Source: Planctomycetia bacterium (GTDB lineage Bacteria > Planctomycetota > Planctomycetia > Pirellulales > PNKZ01). Taken from it: DNA of 64,000 nucleotides. Below the pieces are notes generated by a model. It saw only the letters and a program-made list of their open reading frames with translations, searched no databases and was not told where the DNA came from. Both the position numbers and the translations under genes were made by a program. Position 1 is the first letter of the stretch; every line of letters begins with the position of its first letter. Positions 7,874 to 18,648 of the stretch are shown here, one piece after another. Location: contig JAIOPP010000021.1 in the NCBI GenBank assembly GCA_021413845.1, positions 1 to 64,000 on the forward strand, in the 5' to 3' direction.

Positions 7874-9361
7874 ATGGACGGCGGACCGGTCGGAAAACTC
7901 AGCGTAAGCCTGAAAGAGCTGCTACCCCACGCCGAAATCGTCGGCGCCGGCGATATCGTCGTCACCCATTGCACCGCCGATTCGCGCTCGTGTCGTGAGG
8001 GAGACCTGTTCGTTGCGATCGCCGGCACTCAGGCGAACGGCCACAACTTCGCCGCGCAGGCCATCGCCCTCGGCGCGAAAGCAATCGTCGCTTCCAGACC
8101 GATCGCCGATGCGATCGTGCCGGTTTGCTATGTCGCCGATACGGCTGCCGCTTACGGCCTCATCTGCCAAGCATTAGCCGGCAATCCAAGTCGAAATTTG
8201 AAAACGATCGGAGTCGCCGGTTCGTTCGGCAAGACGACGACCGGCTATCTCATCGGGTCCGTACTGAACGCCTCGGGAATTACGACCGGCATGCTCGGCT
8301 CGCTCGGCTACTGCGACGGCCGCGAAATTTCCGATGCTCGTTGGACGACTCCGCCGCAACATGTCGCAGCCGCGTGGCTTGCCCGCATGGTCGACAACGG
8401 CTGCACGCACGCCGTCGCCGAACTTTCCGGTCGCGGACTCCGCCAATCGCACATGGCAGGCGTGGCCTTCGATGCCCTTTGCGTCACGAACCTCCGCTCC
8501 GAACACGAAGACAGCTCCAGCGCCGAATGTCGGACGATGACCTCGCGCATGCTCGAGCATCTTACGCCCGAAGGGTTGTTGGTCGTCAACGTCGATGATC
8601 CCGGCGCGGCAGCGCTGGCCGAGCGTCATGCCGGTCCGATGCTTACCGTAGGGATGAACTTGGCGGCCGAAATTTCGGCCAACGTCGTTGAACGTCATCG
8701 CTCGGAACAAACGTTTCTTCTTTCGTTCGGGCGCGAAGTCGTCCCGGTTCGCACCCCCTTAATCGGCGACCACAACGTCGCCAATTGCCTGCTCGCCGCC
8801 GCGATCGGCACCGCCTACGGCATCGCGCCGACGAAGATCGTGCGCGGGCTCGAAGAGGTGCGAGAACTCCCCGGCCGGCTCGAGCGCATCGAATGCGGAC
8901 AGAACTACAGCGTGTTCGTCGATGAAGGCCTGTCGCCGGAATCGCTGGCGACGTGCCTCACCGCGCTGCGAACAGCGTCGACCGGCCGCGTGATTTGCGT
9001 CTTCAATTCGACCGCGGATCATAGCCGACTATTGCGAACCCGACTGGCTCGCACCGTCGAACAAGCTTGCGACTTGGCGATCATCACCGAAAGCCCGACG
9101 GGCGGGGTTGAATCGCCCAGCGAGCTCGCCAACGGATTCCGTGATGCAAACAAGCGGTCGATCGTCGCCGATCGAACCGATGCGATTCGCGAAGCGCTGA
9201 AGCAAGCACAACCCGGCGATAGCGTGTTGATCGCCGGCCAAGGAGCGGCGACGTATTCCATCGCCGATCGAGAACAAGACTATTGGGACGACCGACAAGT
9301 GGTACGCCAGTACCTCTATCAACTGACGCACGATGAATCACGAGCCGACAACGCGGCCTAA
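7874..9361 (+). CDS. MurE-like Mur ligase family protein, diverged catalytic motifs
   Basis: A 495-residue protein aligning by eye with MurE (UDP-MurNAc-tripeptide ligase) from end to end. The N-terminal domain has TADSRSCREGDLFVAIAG; the central ATPase has the P-loop GVAGSFGKT (Lys120) and TTPPQHVAAAW; the C-terminal domain begins near LPGRLERIE. Several usually conserved positions differ. TNGKT is SFGKT, the DHLD site reads SEHED (209-213), the carbamylated-Lys segment has no Lys, the YAHTPDAL motif reads EGLSPESL, and the diaminopimelate-binding DNPR motif is absent. It may act on another substrate or be inactive. A GGAGG box 9 bp before ATG 7874 fixes the start. The gene precedes murB and an ftsQ-like gene, as in a dcw cluster. 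Confidence 0.7.
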   Translation: MDGGPVGKLSVSLKELLPHAEIVGAGDIVVTHCTADSRSCREGDLFVAIAGTQANGHNFAAQAIALGAKAIVASRPIADAIVPVCYVADTAAAYGLICQALAGNPSRNLKTIGVAGSFGKTTTGYLIGSVLNASGITTGMLGSLGYCDGREISDARWTTPPQHVAAAWLARMVDNGCTHAVAELSGRGLRQSHMAGVAFDALCVTNLRSEHEDSSSAECRTMTSRMLEHLTPEGLLVVNVDDPGAAALAERHAGPMLTVGMNLAAEISANVVERHRSEQTFLLSFGREVVPVRTPLIGDHNVANCLLAAAIGTAYGIAPTKIVRGLEEVRELPGRLERIECGQNYSVFVDEGLSPESLATCLTALRTASTGRVICVFNSTADHSRLLRTRLARTVEQACDLAIITESPTGGVESPSELANGFRDANKRSIVADRTDAIREALKQAQPGDSVLIAGQGAATYSIADREQDYWDDRQVVRQYLYQLTHDESRADNAA

Positions 9362-9400
9362 CGAGGAGCAGTCGAACAAACCAACACACCGAAACATTGG

Positions 9401-9583
9401 ATGAAGTATTGTCGTAGACGATGGGTTTGCGGGAACTACATCGTCTCCCTCCCTCCTGGGTTTGGAGCATTTTGTTTATTGAAGCGGTCTCTGGGTCGAT
9501 CGCTTCGGTAAACGCTTCGCGGCAATACTTCATTGACTGTTCGTCGGAGCGATCGCAAGATCGCTCCGACGACAGGGAACACG
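9401..9583 (+). ncRNA. Candidate structured non-coding RNA
   Basis: Bases 9401-9414 are complementary to 9520-9533 over 14 bp with one G-U pair, enclosing about 105 bases. Inside are a perfect 8-bp stem (AGACGATG 9416-9423 with CATCGTCT 9439-9446), a 4-bp stem (9453-9456 with 9464-9467) and GAAGCG 9481-9486 with CGCTTC 9501-9506, giving a multi-branched fold. Directly after it, 9541-9554 pairs with 9559-9572 over 14 bp around a GCAA (GNRA-type) tetraloop. A strong terminator follows at 9584. I do not recognise it as tmRNA, RNase P, SRP or 6S RNA. It could also be an elaborate 3' UTR of the Mur ligase gene or a small inverted-repeat element. Confidence 0.45.
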
Positions 9584-9629
9584 CGACATCCGGCGTCGGG
9601 CCACGAGCCCGCGCCGGATGTCGTTTTTT
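9584..9629 (+). terminator. Strong intrinsic terminator
   Basis: CGACATCCGGCG (9584-9595) pairs with CGCCGGATGTCG (9612-9623). The inner CGGG/CCCG (9597-9600 with 9608-9611) extends the stem, and six T residues (9624-9629) follow. It ends transcription of the candidate RNA and/or the Mur ligase gene. Confidence 0.9.
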
Positions 9630-9848
9630 ACTGGGCAAGTTCGTTCAGCGAAGCCGGTTGCACGACGGCGGCGGAGGCGAAATCGCTCTCCCTGCCGGCC
9701 TCGACCGACTTAGCCCGGCCCACGGGGTTGTCGATTCGCGCCTAACACCTTATAGAAGTAGTCTCCTGCGGCCGAAAAAAGTCTCGACCGCACCGATTTT
9801 CGAGCATCCGACTTTCGCTCGCCGAGGCTTCGCGGAATAAAGCGCACT

Positions 9849-10727
9849 ATGGCATTCACGACCGGGCTGGAAAACTGCGTGCGGCAACAAGTGCCGCTGG
9901 CTCCTTACACTTGGTTTCGCCTCGGCGGCCCGGCGCAATACTTCGCCGAACCTTCGACGCCGGAACAACTTCAAGCCGTGGTTCGTCGTGCGAAAGCCGA
10001 AGGCCTGCCGGCCCGCGTGCTCGGCGGAGGCTCGAATCTGCTGATTCGCGAAGCGGGAGTCGCCGGGGTCGTCATTCGCTTAGCCGCCCCCTGCTTCGAG
10101 CGGATCACGATCGAAGGCAACAAACTGCAAGCCGGCGCCGGCGCCAAGCTCGGGTATGCCGTTACGCAAGCCGTCACGGAAGGGCTCGCCGGCCTGGAAT
10201 CGCTCATCGGCATTCCGGGAACCATCGGCGGCGCGCTGCGCATGAACTCCGGCAGCCGGAGCGGCGACATCGGCCAGTGGACCGCGAAGGCGACCGTCAT
10301 GGACGACGCCGGCGAGATCATGACCCGCTCGCGCGAGGAGCTGGTCTTCGCCTATCGCGAGAGCAGCCTCGACGAGCTATTGATCGTCTCGGCCGAGTTC
10401 GAGCTCGAGTCCGACGACCCCGTCGAGCTGACGAAGCGAATGCAAAAGCAATGGATCGTGAAGAAGTCGAAAGTGCCGCTCGGCCATCAAGCGACGGGAC
10501 TGATCTTCAAGAACCCCCAAGGCATGAGCGCCGGCGATCTGATCGAACAGGCGGGCCTGAAGGGGGCGCGGGTCGGAGGTGCCGAAATCTCCGACCGCCA
10601 CGCCAACTACATCGTCGTCGATGAAAAAGGATCGAGCGACGACGTGCTCCGCCTGATCGAACACATCCGGACGCGTGTGCAAGAACGGCTTTCGATCGAT
10701 CTCGAAAACGAAATCCAGATTTGGTAG
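9849..10727 (+). CDS. murB: UDP-N-acetylenolpyruvoylglucosamine reductase (MurB), altered active site
   Basis: A 292-residue flavoenzyme that should reduce UDP-GlcNAc-enolpyruvate to UDP-MurNAc in the cytoplasm. The FAD-binding motifs are present: TWFRLGGPAQYF, VLGGGSNLLI (58-66) and GIPGTIGGALRMNSG (121-135). So are the YR motif (Arg170) and the substrate-domain motifs IFKNP and LIEQAGLKGARVGGAEIS. The segment that normally reads AGS or AGC before xFKNP reads ATGLIFKNP here: Leu218 (codon 10500-10502) sits where the proton-donating Ser/Cys is expected. The short length fits the compact MurB type. It is followed 108 bp later by the FtsQ-like gene. Overall identity is secure; full activity is less so. 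Confidence 0.88.
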   Translation: MAFTTGLENCVRQQVPLAPYTWFRLGGPAQYFAEPSTPEQLQAVVRRAKAEGLPARVLGGGSNLLIREAGVAGVVIRLAAPCFERITIEGNKLQAGAGAKLGYAVTQAVTEGLAGLESLIGIPGTIGGALRMNSGSRSGDIGQWTAKATVMDDAGEIMTRSREELVFAYRESSLDELLIVSAEFELESDDPVELTKRMQKQWIVKKSKVPLGHQATGLIFKNPQGMSAGDLIEQAGLKGARVGGAEISDRHANYIVVDEKGSSDDVLRLIEHIRTRVQERLSIDLENEIQIW

Positions 10728-10835
10728 TCGGCGATGGTTCGATAACGGAAACTCAACTCGGCGTCGTTTAGAAATCGTCCGTATGGATGCGGCGATTCTT
10801 ACGAGGCAATTTTCTCACAGTCCGGCTGAATCATT

Positions 10836-11752
10836 ATGGGCAAGGAAGCCAAATCCGTCGGGCCGGGCGTGCCCGTGCTCGGGCCGCTGTTCGGGATCTT
10901 GTTCGGCCGCCGCGTCGGGCCGTTGCTGGCGATCATGATCGTCTTCGGCGGCGGCGGCTATTGGGCTTGGTCGCGGCTGCGCGAGTCGGTCGTCGTCGAA
11001 GAGCATTATCGCGTGTCGTTAGAGTCGATCGCGGTCTCCCCACAGCCGGAGTGGATCCGAGCCGACGTGAAAAACGAAGCGCTGCGCGACGCCAGCCTGG
11101 AGTTTCCGCTCTCGCTTCTCGACGAGCAATTATCGGAGCGCATCGCCAAGGCGTTCGCGTTTCATCCCTGGGTCGCCGAAGTGAAGCAAGTTCGTAAGAC
11201 GGTACCGGCCGGCATCTTCGCCGAGCTCGTCTATCGCAAGCCGGTCTGCATGGTCGAGCTTCCTGACCGCCTGGGCCTTTACGCAATCGATGCCGGCGCT
11301 TATCTGTTGCCGACCAAAGACTTTCTCGATGCCCCGCGCAAGGCCGGCACTTATCCGCGACTCGCCGGCATCACGAACATGAACATGGGGCGCGTCGGCG
11401 TCCGCTGGCCGGATCCCGTCGTGCAAGGGGGAGCCCTCATCGCCGCGGCAACGGAGAACGCCTGGACGAAGCTGAGCCTCGCCCGAATCGTTCCCGCGGC
11501 GGAAAACTCGGCCGCCGCGACGCCGCAATTCGAACTACTCACGCGCGCAGGGACGCGCGTCGTTTGGGGTTCCGCGCCCGGCGCCGAAACCGGGGAGGAA
11601 ATGCCGGCGACTCGCAAAGTGGAGAGCATGCTCCGTTATAGAGCAGATCATGGCTCGTTGGAAGGAACGGCCGGCCCGCAACGGCTCGATCTGCGAGGTA
11701 AGTCGATCATCGCGACCGCTTCGATCAGAAACCCGACCGACGTGAAGCGACG

Positions 11753-11756
<4 letters not shown>
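10836..11756 (+). CDS. FtsQ/DivIB-like POTRA-domain membrane protein
   Basis: A 306-residue protein with a short cytoplasmic start, one membrane helix at about residues 28-46 and an extracytoplasmic remainder. Residues ~58-140 read as a POTRA domain: YRVSLESIAVSPQPEWI, then AFAFHPWVAEVKQVRKTVP and AELVYRKPVCMVEL. The last phrase matches the FtsQ pattern in which a strand 'R.P.A.V' follows 'W...V.V.R..P'. FtsQ/DivIB links the division machinery to cell-wall synthesis. The position straight after murB is the dcw position of ftsQ. No ftsA or ftsZ follows; the next gene is convergent and overlaps it by 4 bp. Assignment to FtsQ rests on topology, fold reading and context. Confidence 0.6.
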
Positions 11757-14254
<2,498 letters not shown>

Positions 14255-14407
14255 AGAGCAGTACGTGTTTTTTTGATGGAGCGAAGGAAAGGAAGCTCGA
14301 CGTCGGCTTATGTGCCGCGGACGAACGGCCTAACGCTCGCGTGGTGAATCTACGGCCGTGTGATTATTCGATGGAATCGAATCTTTAACTACTCTCGCGC
14401 AACGAAA

Positions 14408-14950
14408 TTAGCGGAAGAAAACGCCGGCGACGGCAACTGCTATCATGACGGAAGCCGTCGAGATCTTGGCCAGCGAACCCAACAGCCGGCCCCAAAAAGC
14501 CGCTTGTCCGACGCGCAGGCTATGGTCGAATCCTTGACCTTTCCAGAATTCCCCGAGCATCGCCCCGACCAGCGATCCCGCGCATGCCCCGACGACCGTG
14601 CCGACGATCGGAACCGGTATCGCCGCGGTGCCGACGATCGCTCCGACGAACGAGCCCACGATCGCCAGCAGCGCTCCGCGCCGGCTCCCTCCTAAGCGTT
14701 TCACGCCCATCGCCGCCGAAGCGGTCTCGGCGACTTCCCCCAGCACCGCCGCGACGGCAAGCACCGCGACGAGTTGCCAACTGAGTGTCCAGCGCGAATC
14801 CTCGGGCATGATCGCGGCGTAGACGGTCGACGCCCCGAGGATCAGCCAATTTCCCGGAAGGTTAAGAACCGTAAGTACCCAGCCGCAGCCGAGAGCGCAA
14901 AGAAAGAGACCGACTTCCAAGAACGTCGTCAAAGCCTGCATCATGAGCAT
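14408..14950 (-). CDS. DUF456 family membrane protein
   Basis: A 180-residue hydrophobic protein with five or six helices and glycine-rich segments. The pattern LNLPGNWLILG near the N-terminus, GEVAETASAAMGVKRLGGSRRG in the middle, and [20 protein letters not shown] is that of the DUF456 family, whose function is unknown. The start could be the ATG at 14950 or one of the two Met codons just inside. The gene lies between the hybrid kinase, with a 153-bp gap containing only a small palindrome at 14366-14382, and the divergent TPR gene. Confidence 0.75.
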   Translation of the reverse strand: MLMMQALTTFLEVGLFLCALGCGWVLTVLNLPGNWLILGASTVYAAIMPEDSRWTLSWQLVAVLAVAAVLGEVAETASAAMGVKRLGGSRRGALLAIVGSFVGAIVGTAAIPVPIVGTVVGACAGSLVGAMLGEFWKGQGFDHSLRVGQAAFWGRLLGSLAKISTASVMIAVAVAGVFFR

Positions 14951-15100
14951 CCGGTGTTTCGAAGCAAGGGAACTCTATTGCCATGATACCGCAACGAGGG
15001 TGTTCCGTCCCGACAGACTGGTCTCCCCCTCATACGCTCAGCGGCTAAAATAGATGGAAAGCATGTTCTTACCCGCGCTGGGTCGCATGGAGATTTCGTT

Positions 15101-17629
15101 TTGGCGAAGCTGAAGAAGGTCAAGCGTACTGAAGCGCCGTTGCTGCCGATTGTCGATGCCGGCAGCGTTCCGACTTCGTCGCAACGTTTGTTTGCCGATC
15201 TGCGTATCGCCGCGGCGTGTCTGCTGTTGGCCGCGGCCACTTACGCCACCTATCGCGAAAGTTTGTCCGGCCGGCTGTTCTTCGATGACCACGTGACGGT
15301 CGAGACGAATACGCATGTCCACGCGCTCGTGAACCCGCTCACGCGCTGGAAATGGGCCACCTGGGTCAAGGCCGCTACTTCCGCGGCCGATACGCCGCTG
15401 ACGGGCCGACCCGTCGTCTCGCTGTCGTTCTCGTTGAATCATTGGTGGGCTGCCGCCATCTATCCTTCCTCGATGCCGGGCTTCGAAGGACATTTGCCGG
15501 TTCATACGCCGTTTTTTCACTATGTGAATCTCGCGATCCACATCCTCGTCACCTGGGCCTTGTTCGCCATGGTGCGACGGACGTTGCAAGCGCCGAACTT
15601 CGGCGGACGCCATCTACGCTCGGCCGGCGTTTGGGCATTTTGCATTGCCCTGATTTGGGCCGTGCATCCGTTGAATACCGAGGCTGTCGTCTACTTAACG
15701 CAACGGACGGAACAAGTCGTCTCGCTATTCCTCTTGCTGACGCTCTATTGCGCCGCCCGAGCGCTCGATGCGCGCAGCGTCGGCCGGCGACGCACCTGGG
15801 AGGTCGCCGCGGTCGTGGCGTGCGTGCTCGGCATGGGAAGCAAGGAGAACATGATCGCGGCTCCGCTGCTGCTCCTGGCCTACGATCGTGCGTTTCGCTT
15901 TCCCGATTGGCGCACGACGCTCCGCTCGCGCCCGTGGTTCTATCTCGCGATCGCCGCTACGTGGGGAGTGCTCGCGTACATCATGTGGCATAATCCTCGC
16001 GGCAGTACCGTCGGTTTCCAGCACGAACACCTCCCCTGGTACGAATATCTCATTACCCAGTGTTGGTGTTTGTGGCGTTATTTCTGGCTCACGCTCTTTC
16101 CGCTCGGAAGCCAACTCTGCGTCGACTACGGACGCCGCCCGGTTCTCGAATTCCAACATACCGCACCCGGCGCTTTGCTCGTCTTCACGTTGCTCGGCGT
16201 CACCGCTTGGGGCTGGCTGCGGCGTCCTTGGATCGGATTCCTCGGGACTTGGTTCTTCCTCATTCTCGCTCCCACTTCGAGCTTCTACCCGATCGTCACC
16301 GAAGTCGGAGCGGAACGGCGCATGTATCTCCCTTCGGCCGCGATCTTGATCGGCTTGGTAGCCGCGATCGTCGGCCTCGGTGGGTTCGTGCGAGCGCTCG
16401 GGCCAAAACCGCGCTCGACGTCGAGCTTCGATCGCGTCACGGCGATCGGACTGCTGACGACGGCCTGCGCGGCCGCGCTGCTCGGATACACGAGCCACAA
16501 CCGCAACAAAGTTTATCAAAACGACCTGACGCTCTACGGCCACATCGTCGATGTGTTTCCCTGGAACGATCGCGGCCACAGCAACTACGGCAAGGTCTGC
16601 GTAGACCACCGGCTGACCGATCGGGCATTAGACAACTTCAACCGAGCCGTCGCGATCGATCCCGAATATATCGATGCCTTCACCAATCGCGCGGTCGTAT
16701 TTATCGGTGAAGGGCGTCGACGCAGCCTCGACTTGTCGATCGCCGATTCGTCGGAAGCGTTGAATCTGCAATATTGGAATACCAATGCGATGAACAACCG
16801 CGCCTCGGCGTACATGCTCTCGAAGATATTCGATCGAGCCCTCGCCGATTTCAAAACGATGATCGCTTACGGCCCGACCTCATTCGAGGCACGCTTCGGC
16901 CAAGCGAACGTCTATCTGCAAATGGGAGAAACCGATCCTAAATACTATCTCGATGCGCTGAACTCGATCGAGGAAGCCCTGCGTATCAATCCTCGCTCCT
17001 ACCGCTGCTATAGCACTCGCGCAGCGATCCTCGTTCGCTTGGAACGTCCGGAAGAAGCGGTCCTCGCGTTCAACAGCGCGCTGGAAATGATCGCTCTCGA
17101 AGCTCGGCAACTCCCTCCGGAAAGCGCCGATGCGCGCAGTTGGAAGGCCGTCGATGCGGCGTTGCTCCGCATTACCGCCGACCGCCGCACCGTCGATGAG
17201 TCGCTGCGCGAAGCGACGCTTCCGTTTCCCCATCGGGTCACGATGGCGGCGATTTTCAACAATCGTGCCGATGCGAATCGTCGCGCAGCGAAACTGCGTA
17301 ACAATCCGAAATTGCGCGAGCGGGCTTTAGACGATCTCTCGCGCGCCATCTTTCTCGACGATGCGAATCCCAACCACTATCTCATGCGAGGAGAGATTTA
17401 TCTCGAAAAGGATCGCTACGGCGAAGCGATGTTGGATTTCGACCAAGCAGTGACCCTCGCGCCGAATTGGATCGACGCCTTGCGTGGTCGGATTCAAACG
17501 GCGACGAAGATGCAGAACTTCGAGCTCGCGGCACAAGATGCCGAGCGGCTTCGCAAACTCCGCGTCCCTCTCGATGAGGCCACGAACAAGCTCGTCGACG
17601 ACGCCATCAGCCGCGCCGGGCGACGCTGA
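15101..17629 (+). CDS. TMTC-like multi-pass membrane protein with C-terminal TPR repeats
   Basis: An 842-residue protein. The N-terminal ~460 residues contain about ten membrane helices; the C-terminal ~370 are tetratricopeptide repeats (ALDNFNRAVAIDPEYIDAF, EALRINPRSYRCYSTRA, AMLDFDQAVTLAPNWIDAL). The first loop has LFFDDHVTVETN with Asp62-Asp63, the acidic motif of GT-C glycosyltransferases. The whole architecture matches eukaryotic TMTC O-mannosyltransferases and related bacterial proteins, so lipid-linked sugar transfer to proteins is a fair hypothesis. A GGAGA box at 15089-15093, 7 bp upstream, supports the TTG start at 15101. A bidirectional terminator-like hairpin follows. Confidence 0.7.
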   Translation: MAKLKKVKRTEAPLLPIVDAGSVPTSSQRLFADLRIAAACLLLAAATYATYRESLSGRLFFDDHVTVETNTHVHALVNPLTRWKWATWVKAATSAADTPLTGRPVVSLSFSLNHWWAAAIYPSSMPGFEGHLPVHTPFFHYVNLAIHILVTWALFAMVRRTLQAPNFGGRHLRSAGVWAFCIALIWAVHPLNTEAVVYLTQRTEQVVSLFLLLTLYCAARALDARSVGRRRTWEVAAVVACVLGMGSKENMIAAPLLLLAYDRAFRFPDWRTTLRSRPWFYLAIAATWGVLAYIMWHNPRGSTVGFQHEHLPWYEYLITQCWCLWRYFWLTLFPLGSQLCVDYGRRPVLEFQHTAPGALLVFTLLGVTAWGWLRRPWIGFLGTWFFLILAPTSSFYPIVTEVGAERRMYLPSAAILIGLVAAIVGLGGFVRALGPKPRSTSSFDRVTAIGLLTTACAAALLGYTSHNRNKVYQNDLTLYGHIVDVFPWNDRGHSNYGKVCVDHRLTDRALDNFNRAVAIDPEYIDAFTNRAVVFIGEGRRRSLDLSIADSSEALNLQYWNTNAMNNRASAYMLSKIFDRALADFKTMIAYGPTSFEARFGQANVYLQMGETDPKYYLDALNSIEEALRINPRSYRCYSTRAAILVRLERPEEAVLAFNSALEMIALEARQLPPESADARSWKAVDAALLRITADRRTVDESLREATLPFPHRVTMAAIFNNRADANRRAAKLRNNPKLRERALDDLSRAIFLDDANPNHYLMRGEIYLEKDRYGEAMLDFDQAVTLAPNWIDALRGRIQTATKMQNFELAAQDAERLRKLRVPLDEATNKLVDDAISRAGRR

Positions 17630-17657
17630 ACTGCCGGTGCTGAATCGGCAACGAACG

Positions 17658-17689
17658 ACGGCGAGGCAAACCGATGCTTGCCTCGCCGT
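17658..17689. terminator. Hairpin between convergent genes
   Basis: ACGGCGAGGCAA (17658-17669) and TTGCCTCGCCGT (17678-17689) form a perfect 12-bp stem with an 8-base loop. It lies between the converging TPR and DUF1080 genes and probably terminates both, though there is no T-run. Confidence 0.6.
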
Positions 17690-17722
17690 GTAGGTGAACG
17701 TCTCGACGACTACGCGGCCGCT

Positions 17723-18442
17723 CTACTTGCCGGCCGGTGCCTTCGCTTCGATCGGGCGAATCTTGATATTGCGATAGGCCACGAGGTTGCCGTGGTCTTG
17801 CAGGCAAATCAATCCCGACGTCGGCTTGCCGAAGTTGGCATAGGCTTTGAATTTGCTCTTCGCCAACCGCGAGTTCCAATCGTCGCTCCCGATGACGTAG
17901 TCGAAATACTTGACGCCGTTCATCGTGTGTTCGCACTTCTCCGGCGTAATCAGAATTCGTAGTTCGTTCCATTCGCCGGCGGGCTTCGTCGCATCTTTGT
18001 CCGACGAATAAAACTCATAAAGCCAGCCGCACTTCTGCGGATCGTGGCCTGCCTTGTTGTCTTGAATTTGAATTTCAGGACCCGTCTGCCAAGGGGAGCC
18101 TTCCGTCTCGGTCACATGGAACATGACGCCGCTGTTGCCTCCCGGCGAAATGTTGAACTCTAGCTTCAACTCGAACGCACCGTATTCGCCCGTGGTCACG
18201 ATGTCGCCGGCTCCCTTATCGCTTCGGGTCATTGCCCCGTCGACGATCTTCCAGCCCTCTCCGACCCCTTGCTTCTTGTAATTGCGCCAGCCCGCGGTCG
18301 ACTTACCGTCGAACAACAATTTCCAACCTTGGGTCGCTTCTTCGGCGGTGAGCTCGTTCAGCTTCTCTTCGGCCGCAACCGGTGCGGCTAGGGCGAACAT
18401 CAACGCAAATAATCCGACACTAGCAAAGGGCGAACGAAACAT
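17723..18442 (-). CDS. Exported DUF1080 (3-keto-disaccharide hydrolase-like) protein
   Basis: A 239-residue protein with a Sec signal peptide (MFRSPFASVGLFALMFALAA, cut near AAPVAA). The mature part is one DUF1080 jelly-roll domain, with GWKLLFDGKSTAGWRNY, DIVTTGEYGAFELKLEF, SPGGNSGVMFHV and LQDHGNLVAYRNIKIRP. Planctomycetes encode many such exported proteins; structural work links the fold to glycoside hydrolases acting on keto-sugars, but the substrate here is unknown. I start at ATG 18442 because it gives a clean signal peptide; the frame continues upstream without good features. A second DUF1080 gene diverges from the same 206-bp spacer. Confidence 0.85.
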   Translation of the reverse strand: MFRSPFASVGLFALMFALAAPVAAEEKLNELTAEEATQGWKLLFDGKSTAGWRNYKKQGVGEGWKIVDGAMTRSDKGAGDIVTTGEYGAFELKLEFNISPGGNSGVMFHVTETEGSPWQTGPEIQIQDNKAGHDPQKCGWLYEFYSSDKDATKPAGEWNELRILITPEKCEHTMNGVKYFDYVIGSDDWNSRLAKSKFKAYANFGKPTSGLICLQDHGNLVAYRNIKIRPIEAKAPAGK

Positions 18443-18648
18443 GAAGCGACTCCGATAAGGGAAAAAGGCGCACGACCGGCCAAGGCATTTTCTCGGGCTA
18501 TTTTGGCCCATGCGTCGCTCGGCCGCAACGGGCCGCCAGAGAGCGATCGAAAGTAGCTTGCCCCTAGGAATTCCGGAGCGTACTCTGGCACAGCCGGCCG
18601 ATCCGTTCGTTCGCTCGGCCGATCTTCCTACCGCTCAGCTTCCCTACC

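Larger units (their letters stand above)
9362..9848. other. Long intergenic region before murB
   Basis: 487 bp without a protein gene. Its first two thirds hold the candidate structured RNA and terminator listed separately. In the rest (9630-9848) I see no clear gene; it presumably carries the murB promoter, though no convincing -35/-10 pair stands out. Confidence 0.6.

Noticed and set aside
9401-9533. Reading the 14-bp inverted repeat as ends of a small transposable element
   Set aside because: No target-site duplication flanks it, and the nested hairpins and terminator fit an RNA better; not fully excluded.
10730-10765. GGTTCGATAAC, resembling a tRNA T-loop, after murB
   Set aside because: The flanking bases do not form a T-stem or an acceptor stem; no tRNA fold is possible.
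14366-14382. Palindrome ATTCGAT-GGA-ATCGAAT before the hybrid kinase gene
   Set aside because: Short, with no recognisable promoter nearby and no second copy noticed in the window.
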